Origin: Nonlabens sp.
GTDB taxonomy: Bacteria; Bacteroidota; Bacteroidia; Flavobacteriales; Flavobacteriaceae
Assembly (NCBI GenBank): GCA_020630715.1
Contig: JAHDIQ010000003.1
Coordinates: 1-64,000 of the forward strand
DNA: 64,000 bases
Direction: 5' to 3'
Part shown: positions 43,864 through 52,972 of the stretch, in pieces
How the letters are laid out: each line of letters opens with the position of its first letter
How positions within the stretch are numbered: position 1 is the stretch's first letter
Notes under the pieces: model-generated
Database searches by the model: none
Seen by the model: only the letters and a program-made list of their open reading frames with translations
What the model was told of the DNA's origin: nothing
Translations under genes and position numbers: made by a program

Positions 43864-44755
43864 AAGGCGGATTTTCTGTAATCGTTATCCCATTACCTAC
43901 ATAAGTGCCAAAATCAAACTCCTCATAAATGATTTCTGAATTGCCATTAGATAAGGTCACATCAAATAAGGTGATTTCTACATTAGATTGTCTAGTGTAG
44001 GTATGTTCTATGAACGTATCGATTGGTGGGTTTGCAGGACCACTTACTAAAGGATTTAAGTAATTTCTTAGATTAGCTGGTCCATCATTTGCAGGATTAG
44101 CATCTCCATCTGTGGTTTCCTGATCAGTATTTATTCCATCATCATCATCATCTCTATCTAGGTAATCAGGATCACCATCACCATCGGTATCTCGACTTTG
44201 ACTTAAATCACTTGTATTGACACCTTCCTGTGACGTAGGTACATTGTCACCATCATCATCTTCATCGCGATAATTAGGAATACCATCACCATCTGTATCA
44301 TCATCTTCTAGATCTCCATTATTATTTAGATCTTCATCTATCGCAGGGATTCCATCACCGTCATCAAAACTGTATTCGGTTGTAATAATAAAAGTTCCTG
44401 CATTAGCAATAAAGGTTTCTGTCACATTAGGAGATGATGGTGGTACATCATTACAGAAGTAATCATTTGACACTGTACCGTTAAATTTTCTGTATTCAAA
44501 TGGGTTACTAGTAACACTGAAGTTGTCATAAATCCCTTCTTCTAATAAGTCTTCAGAACTCGATACTTGAATGGATAAGGTTTCATTATTTACGGTCTCT
44601 ATTTTATAAAAGGTGTAATTGCGAGTTCCCGCATCATTTTCTGGTAAGCAGGCTTGAACCGTGATGTTATCAAAGTCAAAATCTTCAAACAACGCATCGC
44701 CGTCATCACAATTTATGATAAATAGAAAACTTGCAAAAATTAAAAACCTTTTCAT
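43856..44755 (-). CDS. Lipoprotein with Ca-binding TSP3-like repeats
   Basis: This 299-residue protein has a lipoprotein-like signal peptide and Cys C16 (FLFIINCDDGD). The Asn before the Cys is unusual for a lipobox, and the acidic run after it resembles surface-export signals of Bacteroidota lipoproteins. The middle (~130-220) has DxDxDG calcium loops ([39 protein letters not shown]) like the adhesin at position 1. No T9SS sorting domain is present, so it may be lipid-anchored at the surface. Ligand unknown. Confidence 0.78.
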   Translation of the reverse strand: MKRFLIFASFLFIINCDDGDALFEDFDFDNITVQACLPENDAGTRNYTFYKIETVNNETLSIQVSSSEDLLEEGIYDNFSVTSNPFEYRKFNGTVSNDYFCNDVPPSSPNVTETFIANAGTFIITTEYSFDDGDGIPAIDEDLNNNGDLEDDDTDGDGIPNYRDEDDDGDNVPTSQEGVNTSDLSQSRDTDGDGDPDYLDRDDDDDGINTDQETTDGDANPANDGPANLRNYLNPLVSGPANPPIDTFIEHTYTRQSNVEITLFDVTLSNGNSEIIYEEFDFGTYVGNGITITENPPFN

Positions 44756-44815
44756 ACTTCAAAATTAAGCAATCGCTTCTAGGGAATAAAGAACGGTTAT
44801 TAATTCTTTATATTT

Positions 44816-44823
44816 TATTTTTG
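44816..44823 (+). promoter_or_regulatory. -7 box (TATTTTTG) abutting the cysteine desulfurase start
   Basis: It matches TAnnTTTG and ends 5 bp before the ATG at 44829. Confidence 0.55.
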
Positions 44824-44828
44824 CTCAC

Positions 44829-45983
44829 ATGAGAAAAGTATACCTAGATAGTGCAGCCACCACAAAAATGCGACCAGAAGTTGTTACCGCAATGACTGAG
44901 GTGATGAATGATGTATATGGTAATCCTAGTAGTACGCATAGTTATGGTCGCGATGCCAAGTCCTTAATTGAAACTGCGCGTAAAAATATTGCGGTACATT
45001 TAAAGGTAACTGCTGCAGAAATCATTTTTACTAGTGGTGGTACTGAGGCCGATAATCTAGCTATTCATAGTTGCGTGCGTGATCTAGGTGTAGAACGCAT
45101 CATAACGACACGTATAGAGCATCATGCGGTAATTTACATCGTAGAGCATTGTCAGGAAAAGTATGGTACTGAAGTGGTTTATTTAGATTTACAAGATTGC
45201 GGTACGCCAGATTATGGTCATCTAGAAAAAGTTTTGAGTGATACTAGTAAGAAAACACTAGTAAGCCTAATGCATATCAACAATGAGATAGGTAATAGAT
45301 TGGATATTCATAGAGTAGGCAATTTATGTAAACAATACAATGCGCTATTTCATAGTGATTGTGTCCAGTCTATAGGTCATTATGAAATGGATTTTGCTGA
45401 ATTACCGGTAGACTTTACCGCCGTAAGTGCTCATAAATTTCATGGTCCTAAAGGTGTAGGTTTTGCTTATATTAAAAAAGGAACTGGTTTAAAACCTTTA
45501 ATTCTAGGTGGTTCTCAAGAACGTGGTTATCGTGCTGGTACAGAAAGCGTTCATAATATTGTAGGAATGGATAAGGCCTTACAGATGTCTTATGAAAACC
45601 TAGATAAAGAACGCGATTATGTTAAAGGTCTTAAGGATTATTTTAAAACACAACTTACTACTCATATTCCTGGCGTAAAATTTAATGGTAATTGTGGTGA
45701 TCATGAAAATAGCACCTATACCTTACTTAATGTTTGCTTGCCATGTCCAGCAGATAAAGCTGCGATGCTTTTATTTACTATGGATTTAAAAGGAATCGCC
45801 TGTTCTAAAGGTAGCGCCTGTCAAAGCGGTAGCCAGAAAGGTTCACACGTACTTACAAATGTGCTGCCAGATGAGGATTTAAATAAACCTAGTCTACGAT
45901 TTAGTTTCTCTGTTTTTAATACAAAGGAAGAATTAGACTATGTCGTTGAGGTGCTTAAGGAATATATAGATTCTATAAAGTAG
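44829..45983 (+). CDS. Cysteine desulfurase (IscS/NifS group)
   Basis: This 384-residue PLP enzyme releases sulfur from cysteine for Fe-S clusters or thio-modified tRNA. PLP-Lys is K203 in SAHKFHGPKG, the ring-stacking His is H99 in RIEHHAV, and FTSGGTEADNLAI binds the phosphate. The persulfide Cys is C331 in SKGSACQSGS. The sequence fits the IscS-like (group I) class rather than SufS. No iscU or suf genes adjoin it, so its sulfur acceptor is not shown by context. Its promoter box nearly touches the start codon. Confidence 0.92.
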   Translation: MRKVYLDSAATTKMRPEVVTAMTEVMNDVYGNPSSTHSYGRDAKSLIETARKNIAVHLKVTAAEIIFTSGGTEADNLAIHSCVRDLGVERIITTRIEHHAVIYIVEHCQEKYGTEVVYLDLQDCGTPDYGHLEKVLSDTSKKTLVSLMHINNEIGNRLDIHRVGNLCKQYNALFHSDCVQSIGHYEMDFAELPVDFTAVSAHKFHGPKGVGFAYIKKGTGLKPLILGGSQERGYRAGTESVHNIVGMDKALQMSYENLDKERDYVKGLKDYFKTQLTTHIPGVKFNGNCGDHENSTYTLLNVCLPCPADKAAMLLFTMDLKGIACSKGSACQSGSQKGSHVLTNVLPDEDLNKPSLRFSFSVFNTKEELDYVVEVLKEYIDSIK

Positions 45984-45992
45984 AGAGATTCT

Positions 45993-46006
45993 GCTTTCGC
46001 GAAAGC
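45993..46006. repeat. Iterated palindrome copy (intergenic)
   Basis: Exact GCTTTCGCGAAAGC between convergent genes, 9 bp after the cysteine desulfurase stop. Confidence 0.95.
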
Positions 46007-46015
46007 GTAATCATA

Positions 46016-48490
46016 CTACCATCTAGCTACTAAACGTACATTGAACACACGTGGCGTCAACAGGTTAGGAATCGCAATTTGCTGATTTGCAGCAATATCT
46101 CGTACCCAAATATTAGTAATCGTATTTGCGTTGTCAAATAGGTTATAAATCTCGCCACCTATAGTAACCTCACTAAACTTTTCAAACAATTTACTTTTCT
46201 TGTTTTCATCTTTTAAAACCAGATTCACACCTATGTCCACACGACGGTAATCTGGTAGTCTGAATTGGAATTCATAAGGATCTGCATAGTTAGGTGATCC
46301 ACCAGGCAAACCAGTATTATAAACTAGATTAAGGTATAATTTAAGATTAGGAATATTAGGTACATAATCCTGAAACAACATCGCAAACTTAAATCGCTGA
46401 TCTGTAGGACGTGCTATGAAACCGCGACCGTTTTGGTTTTCTTGAGTTTGCATAATTCCCATAGAAATCCAGCTTTCAGTACCTTTTACAAATTCACCAT
46501 TCATCCTGAAGTCAAATCCATAGGCATAGGCAACGGCATCATTTGTTGCATTATAACGTATGCGCACATTTTCAAGAGTATACGTATTGACGTCATTCAT
46601 GTCCTTATAATATGCCTCACTAGTTAGTTTGAAAGGCTTATCCAGCCATTTAAAACTCCATTCATTTGCTACTATAAAGTGAATGGATTGTTGTGCTTTT
46701 ACATCAGGTACTACTTCACCTTGTTGATTACGTAATTCTCTGTAAAATGGTGGCTGATAGTACAATCCACTAGCTACTCTAAAGAGCATATCTGTTTCTT
46801 TCCAGTCTGGTTTAATAGCAAATTGTGCTCTAGGAGAAAAAACTGTTTGTGTTGTGCTATTGATAGCTGCACCATTGACATTCCATAAATGCATACGTGC
46901 ACCAGCATTCCAGAATATTTCATGGTCACCTATGTAGCCACGACTGCTGTACTGCCCAAAAGCTTGTAATCGTGTCACTTGTACATCATTATCTGCTCTC
47001 ACAGATTCAAATGGTACTAAGGGTCCTGTAAATGGAGTATAAGGTTGATCATTTGCAAAGTCAGAAAAAGGTGGTCGCACGTTAAAGCCTGCACTGTCTA
47101 CCACATTGAATTCACGCACACGATCACGTATGTCTTCTTTTGCATACTTAATTCCCCAGTCGATCTGGTCATCTTCTTTTTTATCACTGTCTAGTGTATA
47201 TGTACCGCGATGTTCCGCAGTGAAGATTAAAGCATCTAGATCATTACGACCGTTTTCTAATTCTGATCCTATGGCGGTTACAAAATCGACGCTTCCTAGA
47301 TCATTACTACCTATATCTGTATTAGGTGTTCCTAATCCATATCTAGCTAGAATAGAATAGTGTTCTTGTTCTTGTGTATGATAAATGCTAGTAATAAAAC
47401 GTAAATTCAATTGATCATTTACGTCATAACTTGCTTTTAAAGCGCCAAAATAGGTCTCGTACTGATCTTCTTCACGACCGTCATAATCTATAACTACGAC
47501 TTGTGGATCTTGTATAGTTCCAAAGTTAGTCTGTCTATTTAACGGCTGGAAATCATAGCTATTAATTGCGATGTTTCCTAGAAACCCTAATTCAAATTTC
47601 TTATTTACCTTATAAGTAAGATAGGTCTGTGCATCAAAAAATCGTGGTTGTACAAAACTTTCTGTTTGTCTAGAATTAACCAGTAAACTATTGTCTCTAT
47701 AGCGCACACCTAGGATTCCGGTAAACTTTTCTTTAAAACCATTTCCTTCTACATAAGCGTTTACACCTAATAAACTAGCATCGATTCCTGCGGCTACGCT
47801 AGTAGGTCTGCGGTAATCTATATCTAAAACAGAACTTAGTTTATCACCATATTGCGCCTGAAATCCACCAGCGCTAAAATCTACATTTCGTATCAGGTCT
47901 GAATTGATGATGCTTAAACCTTCTTGCTGTCCACTACGTACTAAAAACGGTCTGTAGACTTCTATTTCATTAATGTAGACTAGATTTTCGTCAAAGTTTC
48001 CGCCACGTACGTTGTATTGTGTACTTAATTCATTGTTGTTGCTTACTCCAGGAAGTGATTTTAAAATGTTTTCTACACCAGGTTGTGCACCAGCTACCTT
48101 ACGTATCATGGTAGGACTTATGGTGGTGATGCCTTCTAGATCCTTACGAGTGGTGCTATTTAAAACAACCTCACCTATATTATTGACGGTAGTGCTCATC
48201 ACAGGATTGAGCTCATAAATCTCATCTATTTTTAAAACGAGTTTGTTAAGTCTAGTCTCCTTATATAATATAGAGGTAAAAACAACAGATAGTTCTTGAT
48301 TTGCAGGAACGGTAAGTTTATAATAACCGTTACTATTACTGGATGTTCCCGTAGTTGTACCAGCGATACTTACATTAACATCTGCAATAGGTTCATTGTT
48401 TTCGTCTAGAATGACACCTTGAATTACCGCTTGTTGTGCGTTAGCATAACAGCATAATAGTAGTAGAAGTAGAGTAAGTGTAGTTCTCAA
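46016..48490 (-). CDS. TonB-dependent receptor with carboxypeptidase-regulatory-like domain
   Basis: This 824-residue outer-membrane protein has a signal peptide (ending YANAQ), an N-terminal carboxypeptidase-regulatory-like domain (~20-105, QAVIQGVILDENNEPIADVNVSIAGT) and a plug (~115-230, KSLPGVSNNNELSTQYNVRGGNFDENLVYIN). A 22-strand-type barrel ends in VRLVARW. It should import a scarce ligand using TonB energy. No SusD partner is adjacent, so it is not a classical SusCD pair. Substrate unknown. Confidence 0.92.
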   Translation of the reverse strand: MRTTLTLLLLLLCCYANAQQAVIQGVILDENNEPIADVNVSIAGTTTGTSSNSNGYYKLTVPANQELSVVFTSILYKETRLNKLVLKIDEIYELNPVMSTTVNNIGEVVLNSTTRKDLEGITTISPTMIRKVAGAQPGVENILKSLPGVSNNNELSTQYNVRGGNFDENLVYINEIEVYRPFLVRSGQQEGLSIINSDLIRNVDFSAGGFQAQYGDKLSSVLDIDYRRPTSVAAGIDASLLGVNAYVEGNGFKEKFTGILGVRYRDNSLLVNSRQTESFVQPRFFDAQTYLTYKVNKKFELGFLGNIAINSYDFQPLNRQTNFGTIQDPQVVVIDYDGREEDQYETYFGALKASYDVNDQLNLRFITSIYHTQEQEHYSILARYGLGTPNTDIGSNDLGSVDFVTAIGSELENGRNDLDALIFTAEHRGTYTLDSDKKEDDQIDWGIKYAKEDIRDRVREFNVVDSAGFNVRPPFSDFANDQPYTPFTGPLVPFESVRADNDVQVTRLQAFGQYSSRGYIGDHEIFWNAGARMHLWNVNGAAINSTTQTVFSPRAQFAIKPDWKETDMLFRVASGLYYQPPFYRELRNQQGEVVPDVKAQQSIHFIVANEWSFKWLDKPFKLTSEAYYKDMNDVNTYTLENVRIRYNATNDAVAYAYGFDFRMNGEFVKGTESWISMGIMQTQENQNGRGFIARPTDQRFKFAMLFQDYVPNIPNLKLYLNLVYNTGLPGGSPNYADPYEFQFRLPDYRRVDIGVNLVLKDENKKSKLFEKFSEVTIGGEIYNLFDNANTITNIWVRDIAANQQIAIPNLLTPRVFNVRLVARW

Positions 48491-48499
48491 AGAGTTGTA

Positions 48500-50209
48500 T
48501 TATTTCTTACGGTAAAAGGTGGCTTCAAATGTAGTGCTATTTCCTACATTATCTGTCACAATCACTTTTAACAGGTTTTCTGAATCTGTAACGACATTAT
48601 CGCTAAAATCGTGTTTAAGGATACCCGTTTTATAATCATACTCCATTAAAATGAATTTTCCATTTACGGTAGCACGATATCCATCGATACCACTTTCTTT
48701 ATCTTCAACGGCTAATTTTAGCGTCTTATTGTTGCTAATCCATTTACCGTTTTTAAAATTAACGGCCTTAATGGTAGGCTTCTTTACATCTTTAGTAATT
48801 GCATACCTGCCAAAGGTTCTAGTACGTGCCGTTAATCGGCTTCCGGTAAGTTTTGTATTGACGTGATATGCAGCGCCCCAATCTGTAATACGAGCGATAT
48901 AATACTGATCTAGATTGTCATTCTTTTTTGCGCTAATATCATATTCTATGATCATGTTCTTATGTAACGGTACGTGATCCTTATGAATAGTTAAGGTGTC
49001 CAGGTTTTCTTTAATCTCTAATAAGGCATCCTCATAGAGCGCACCTTTAGGAATTATGATGTTATAGTTTCCTAACTCATTAGTATAGGTAGAGTTGTGC
49101 GATACATATTCCATTCCGTCATTATCAGGAGCTAGTAGTTCTGATGGTGGTTCTTCATTAATGATATCAATAACAATAGAGCTGGTATTTCCTTTAAAGT
49201 CTTTGATTATGATGCTGTATAAACTTTTTGTTCCTGGTTCATAGAGATTTAAAACGCCTTCATTAATATGATCTTCATAAAGACTTAATGGACTTCCTTC
49301 TGGAATAAACAATTTTGTGATTCTGCTTTTATGTTTTTTGAAAAAACCATAGTCTATCATTCTATTTAAATATCGGGTCTCACTAAAGGCATATCGATCA
49401 AAGGTGACACTGAAGTTTTCGCTTCCGTTAAAAGTGGTTTTAATTTGAAAAACACCATTTTGATTATTTGCACCGTCTTGTTTATCGCTCGTGTTCACGC
49501 CTAAACCTACACGTCCATAAGCGCTTACTTTTTCTGTTTTATAAGTGCCATTTTTCTGTGGGATCACTCGTAGTAAAACAGGTTTGTTTTTACCATTAAT
49601 CGTGCTACTTTCATCTAGCGGATAAGCCATGACTTGTTTTACCAGTGGTTTTCTAGAATCTGGTATATCAAATCCCATCATCTTAGGGTTGATAGGTCTT
49701 GCCGCGCTGTCGCGTATTTCAAAATGTAAATGTGGACCACCGCTTCCACCACTATTTCCACTGTAAGCTATTTGTTCACCTTGATCCACACGTAATGCCA
49801 GATCATCAGGATATAACTGTATTTCATAGCTTTCTTTAGCATATTGTTGCTTCCTAACATAAGCTTCTATCCTAGGAGAGAACTTTTTGAGATGCGCATA
49901 AACGGTTGTATAACCATTAGGATGCGTCACATAAACCGCTTTTCCATATCCGTAACGTTCAATTTTGATACGACTTACATAACCTCTTGCACTTGCATAA
50001 ACTGGTAATCCAGTGCGCTGATTTGTTTTAATATCCAGACCACTATGAAAATGATTAGATCTTAATTCACCAAATGTTCCACTAAGCTTCAATTCAATAT
50101 CCAGCGGACTCTTAAAATAATCTTGTGGTAAATTTTTTAGGGTTTGGCTGTTGCCAAAAGTTGCTACACACAACACTGCAAATACGACTAAAACGATAGT
50201 TCTTAACAT
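48500..50209 (-). CDS. M23 family metallopeptidase (LytM-like)
   Basis: This 569-residue secreted protein has an N-terminal signal peptide (residues ~1-21). The LytM domain (~50-170) keeps zinc ligands H55 and D59 (HSGLD) and H162 (HLHFE), with the catalytic histidines H106 (YAHL) and H160, so it should cut peptidoglycan cross-links. The remaining ~390 residues are beta-rich and probably bind partners or envelope. It is 9 bp from the TonB receptor gene, and the two may be cotranscribed. Confidence 0.9.
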   Translation of the reverse strand: MLRTIVLVVFAVLCVATFGNSQTLKNLPQDYFKSPLDIELKLSGTFGELRSNHFHSGLDIKTNQRTGLPVYASARGYVSRIKIERYGYGKAVYVTHPNGYTTVYAHLKKFSPRIEAYVRKQQYAKESYEIQLYPDDLALRVDQGEQIAYSGNSGGSGGPHLHFEIRDSAARPINPKMMGFDIPDSRKPLVKQVMAYPLDESSTINGKNKPVLLRVIPQKNGTYKTEKVSAYGRVGLGVNTSDKQDGANNQNGVFQIKTTFNGSENFSVTFDRYAFSETRYLNRMIDYGFFKKHKSRITKLFIPEGSPLSLYEDHINEGVLNLYEPGTKSLYSIIIKDFKGNTSSIVIDIINEEPPSELLAPDNDGMEYVSHNSTYTNELGNYNIIIPKGALYEDALLEIKENLDTLTIHKDHVPLHKNMIIEYDISAKKNDNLDQYYIARITDWGAAYHVNTKLTGSRLTARTRTFGRYAITKDVKKPTIKAVNFKNGKWISNNKTLKLAVEDKESGIDGYRATVNGKFILMEYDYKTGILKHDFSDNVVTDSENLLKVIVTDNVGNSTTFEATFYRKK

Positions 50210-50344
50210 AGGCTAAATATAAGTGCCTTCTTTAAAAAGCACAATTTTATAACCACACCTTTCAAAGTTTGTTCCATTATTGTTTGAAAAGTCTTCAGGT
50301 AATCCTAGCTTTGTGGGAATAGTATCAAATTTGACGTAATAGGT

Positions 50345-50629
50345 ATGTTTTCTTCTCAAATAAAAGATATTGAATTTAAGATCAAGGCTTTAATAGATCA
50401 GAACAATCAATTAAAGCAACAAAATAGGAGCTTAAATGAGCGTATCAATGAGCTGAAGAAGGAAAATAAAGAGCTTAAAGAGTCATTTATCCATCAGGAA
50501 GAACAAATGAAAGCTCTTAAAACGGCAAATGCGATGTTAGGTAGTGATGATTATAAAACAAAAACCAAGCTTAAAATAAATGCGCTGGTCCGTGAAATAG
50601 ATCAATGCATCAATCAATTAGCTTCATAG
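50345..50629 (+). CDS. Small coiled-coil protein upstream of zapA
   Basis: This 94-residue protein is mostly one predicted coiled coil (~8-72), with heptads such as IKALIDQNNQLKQQNRSLNERINELKKENKELKE. It has no membrane segment. Its stop codon directly abuts the zapA ATG with no gap. This recalls the ZapB layout, a small coiled coil that works with ZapA at the Z-ring, but there is no clear sequence match to ZapB. A division role is inference from position and shape. Confidence 0.78.
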   Translation: MFSSQIKDIEFKIKALIDQNNQLKQQNRSLNERINELKKENKELKESFIHQEEQMKALKTANAMLGSDDYKTKTKLKINALVREIDQCINQLAS

Positions 50630-50920
50630 ATGTCAGATAAATTAAAAATAAAAATATCTGTTGCAGATAGGGTTTATCCCTTAACCATAGATCCTTCTAG
50701 AGAAGAAGGACTACGTAAAGCTGCAAAAAATATTGAAGCCATGATTAAGCAACTGGAAAACAGTTATGCAGTAAGAGATAAGCAAGACGTGCTAGCCATG
50801 TGTGCTTTACAATTTGCTGCAAAATCTGAGCAAATACATATTGATAGTAAAGTGGATATAGAACAAGCTCAAGAGAAATTAAAAACTCTTAACTTGTTAC
50901 TTTCACAACAATTATCATAG
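50630..50920 (+). CDS. zapA: Cell division protein ZapA
   Basis: This 96-residue protein has the ZapA N-terminus (KLKIKISVADRVYPLTIDPSREEGLRKAAKNIEAMI) and a C-terminal helix (QDVLAMCALQFAAKSEQIHI) forming the dimer/tetramer coiled coil. ZapA crosslinks FtsZ filaments at midcell. It is immediately preceded by the coiled-coil gene and followed by the 6S RNA candidate, matching the zapA-ssrS order known from proteobacteria. Confidence 0.92.
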   Translation: MSDKLKIKISVADRVYPLTIDPSREEGLRKAAKNIEAMIKQLENSYAVRDKQDVLAMCALQFAAKSEQIHIDSKVDIEQAQEKLKTLNLLLSQQLS

Positions 50921-50946
50921 ACGTTCTTTAAATAAAAACAGTTACT

Positions 50947-51115
50947 ACCTGCACTTGTTTCATTTTTTGGTGAACTCAACACTAAATTCTTTAAAAAAGG
51001 TGAGTCGTGGTTGTAAAAGCAAGCCGTGCCCTGGAGCCGGATCCTTGATCAGCCAGTTAGCCTTAAACTTATTTTAAGGAGTTCATACAAAACCCGAACG
51101 TGTGCAGGTTTTTTT
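50947..51115 (+). ncRNA. ssrS: 6S-Flavo RNA (ssrS-type) candidate
   Basis: A ~163-nt non-coding segment lies between zapA and rny. Its ends pair perfectly over 8 bp (ACCTGCAC 50947-50954 with GTGCAGGT 51102-51109), followed by a T-run to 51115. A second 7-bp stem pairs TGAACTC (50971-50977) with GAGTTCA (51079-51085). The 3' side holds a hairpin (51061-51079) that shares a base with that stem, as in the switchable 3' side of 6S RNA. The closed stem, central loop and zapA locus all fit 6S RNA, which binds RNA polymerase in stationary phase. Sequence-level identity was not checked. Confidence 0.72.
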
Positions 51116-51127
51116 ATATATACAATT

Positions 51128-52702
51128 ATGGAAACAACAACAATTATCTATGCCGTAGTGGCATTAATTATAGGCCTTATCATAGGCTACTTTATAGCAA
51201 AATCAATGGTAGAGAAGGCAAAAGCTTCTCAACTAGTTGCAGATGCTCAAAAAGAGGCAAAAAGTCTTATTAAAGAAGCCGAAGTAGAAGGAGAAAAAAT
51301 CAAAAACGAGAAAACCTATAAGGCAAAAGAGCGCTTTATAGAATTAAAATCAAAGCACGAAAAAGAAATCATGGCTCGCGAGAAAAAAATGAGCGAGGCA
51401 GAAAAACGTACCAGAGATAAGGAATCTAAAATCTCTGATGAATTAGCACAAAATAAAAAATTACAACAAAGCCTTACCAGTAAATTGGCAGATGTAGAAA
51501 GTAAAAGAGAATCCATCTTAAAAAAACAAGCTGAGGTTGATAAAATGCACGATGCCCAAGTAAAGCAACTAGAAGTGATTAGTGGCTTAAGTGGTGAAGA
51601 AGCAAAAGCACAACTGGTAGAAACCTTAAAGGACAAAGCAAAAACAGAAGCGATGTCTATTGTTCAAACTACTATTGAAGAGGCAAAACTTACCGCACAA
51701 CAAGAAGCCCGTAAAGTAATTATCAATACCATACAACGTATAGGTACTGAGGAAGCTGTAGAAAATTGCGTGTCTGTATTTAACCTAGAAAGCGATGATG
51801 TAAAAGGTCGTATCATAGGTAGAGAAGGACGCAACATTAGAGCAATTGAAGCGGCGACTGGTGTAGAAATTATTGTAGACGATACACCAGATGCGATTAT
51901 ACTTTCTTGTTTTGATAGCGTACGCCGTGAAGTGGCTCGCTTATCATTACACAAGTTAGTAACAGATGGAAGAATTCACCCAGCACGTATTGAAGAAGTA
52001 GTACGTAAAACACGCAAGCAAATCGATCAAGAAATTGCCGAAGTAGGAAAACGTACCGTAATCGATCTAGGGATTCATGGATTACATCCAGAATTAATTA
52101 AGATGGTAGGTAGAATGAAATATCGTTCTTCTTATGGACAAAATTTATTACAACACAGTAGAGAAGTAGCTAAATTATGTGGAACCATGGCGTCAGAATT
52201 AGGGCTGAATCCTAAACTGGCGAAGCGTGCAGGATTACTTCATGATATAGGAAAAGTGCCAGAGACAGAAGATGAAACACCTCACGCAATTCTAGGAATG
52301 AATCTAGCCGAAAAGCATGGTGAAAAACCAGAAGTATGTAATGCCATAGGAGCTCACCATGACGAGATTGAAATGACCTCTTTACTTTCACCTATCATAC
52401 AAGTATGTGATGCCATTAGTGGTGCACGTCCAGGAGCACGTAGACAGGTATTAGATTCTTATATCCAGCGTTTAAAAGATCTTGAGGATATCGCCTTTGG
52501 GTTTAGTGGTGTAGAAAAAGCTTATGCCATTCAAGCAGGACGAGAATTACGTGTAATTGTAGAAAGTGAAAAAGTGACAGATGATAAAGCAGCACAGCTT
52601 TCTTTTGAAATTTCTCAAAAAATACAAACAGATATGACTTATCCAGGTCAGGTAAAAGTTACGGTGATTAGAGAGACAAGAGCCGTGAATATTGCTAAAT
52701 AA
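51128..52702 (+). CDS. rny: Ribonuclease Y
   Basis: The protein has 524 residues from the ATG at 51128; the frame extends back into the 6S RNA region but is not coding there. An N-terminal membrane anchor ([22 protein letters not shown]) leads into a long charged coiled coil (to ~185). A KH domain follows ([26 protein letters not shown]), then an HD domain with [10 protein letters not shown] and [10 protein letters not shown]. RNase Y is an endoribonuclease that starts mRNA decay. Full length and normal. Confidence 0.96.
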   Translation: METTTIIYAVVALIIGLIIGYFIAKSMVEKAKASQLVADAQKEAKSLIKEAEVEGEKIKNEKTYKAKERFIELKSKHEKEIMAREKKMSEAEKRTRDKESKISDELAQNKKLQQSLTSKLADVESKRESILKKQAEVDKMHDAQVKQLEVISGLSGEEAKAQLVETLKDKAKTEAMSIVQTTIEEAKLTAQQEARKVIINTIQRIGTEEAVENCVSVFNLESDDVKGRIIGREGRNIRAIEAATGVEIIVDDTPDAIILSCFDSVRREVARLSLHKLVTDGRIHPARIEEVVRKTRKQIDQEIAEVGKRTVIDLGIHGLHPELIKMVGRMKYRSSYGQNLLQHSREVAKLCGTMASELGLNPKLAKRAGLLHDIGKVPETEDETPHAILGMNLAEKHGEKPEVCNAIGAHHDEIEMTSLLSPIIQVCDAISGARPGARRQVLDSYIQRLKDLEDIAFGFSGVEKAYAIQAGRELRVIVESEKVTDDKAAQLSFEISQKIQTDMTYPGQVKVTVIRETRAVNIAK

Positions 52703-52720
52703 ACTTAAACATAATAACAG

Positions 52721-52750
52721 AAAAAAGACCGCTACCTGCGGTCTTTTTTT
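52721..52750 (+). terminator. Intrinsic terminator of rny
   Basis: AAAAAAGACCGC-TACCT-GCGGTCTTTTTTT lies 18 bp after the stop. Confidence 0.9.
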
Positions 52751-52757
52751 ATGGCAT

Positions 52758-52794
52758 AAAAAAACTCTCAAGGTCCCTACACCTTGAGAGTTTT
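52758..52794 (-). terminator. Intrinsic terminator of the aldo/keto reductase gene
   Basis: A 14-bp stem (AAAACTCTCAAGGT / ACCTTGAGAGTTTT) with a 6-nt loop. On the minus strand it is followed by T7. Confidence 0.85.
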
Positions 52795-52972
52795 ACTTAA
52801 TACTATTGAGTGGTATTAGTGAGTTATAAAAATCACATTTAACAAAGCTAAATGTCCCTTAGAAATTTAAAAACTCAAACCTATTCATGCGTTAACAGGT
52901 GATATTCTTCTAATACATTACAAAGATGAGTTAATATCATTCTTAATACTATACCCTATAAAGGGTATTTTT

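Noticed and set aside
51026-51127. N-terminal extension of ribonuclease Y
   Set aside because: The added residues match no RNase Y, overlap the paired 6S RNA stems, and the ATG at 51128 gives the normal membrane-anchor start.
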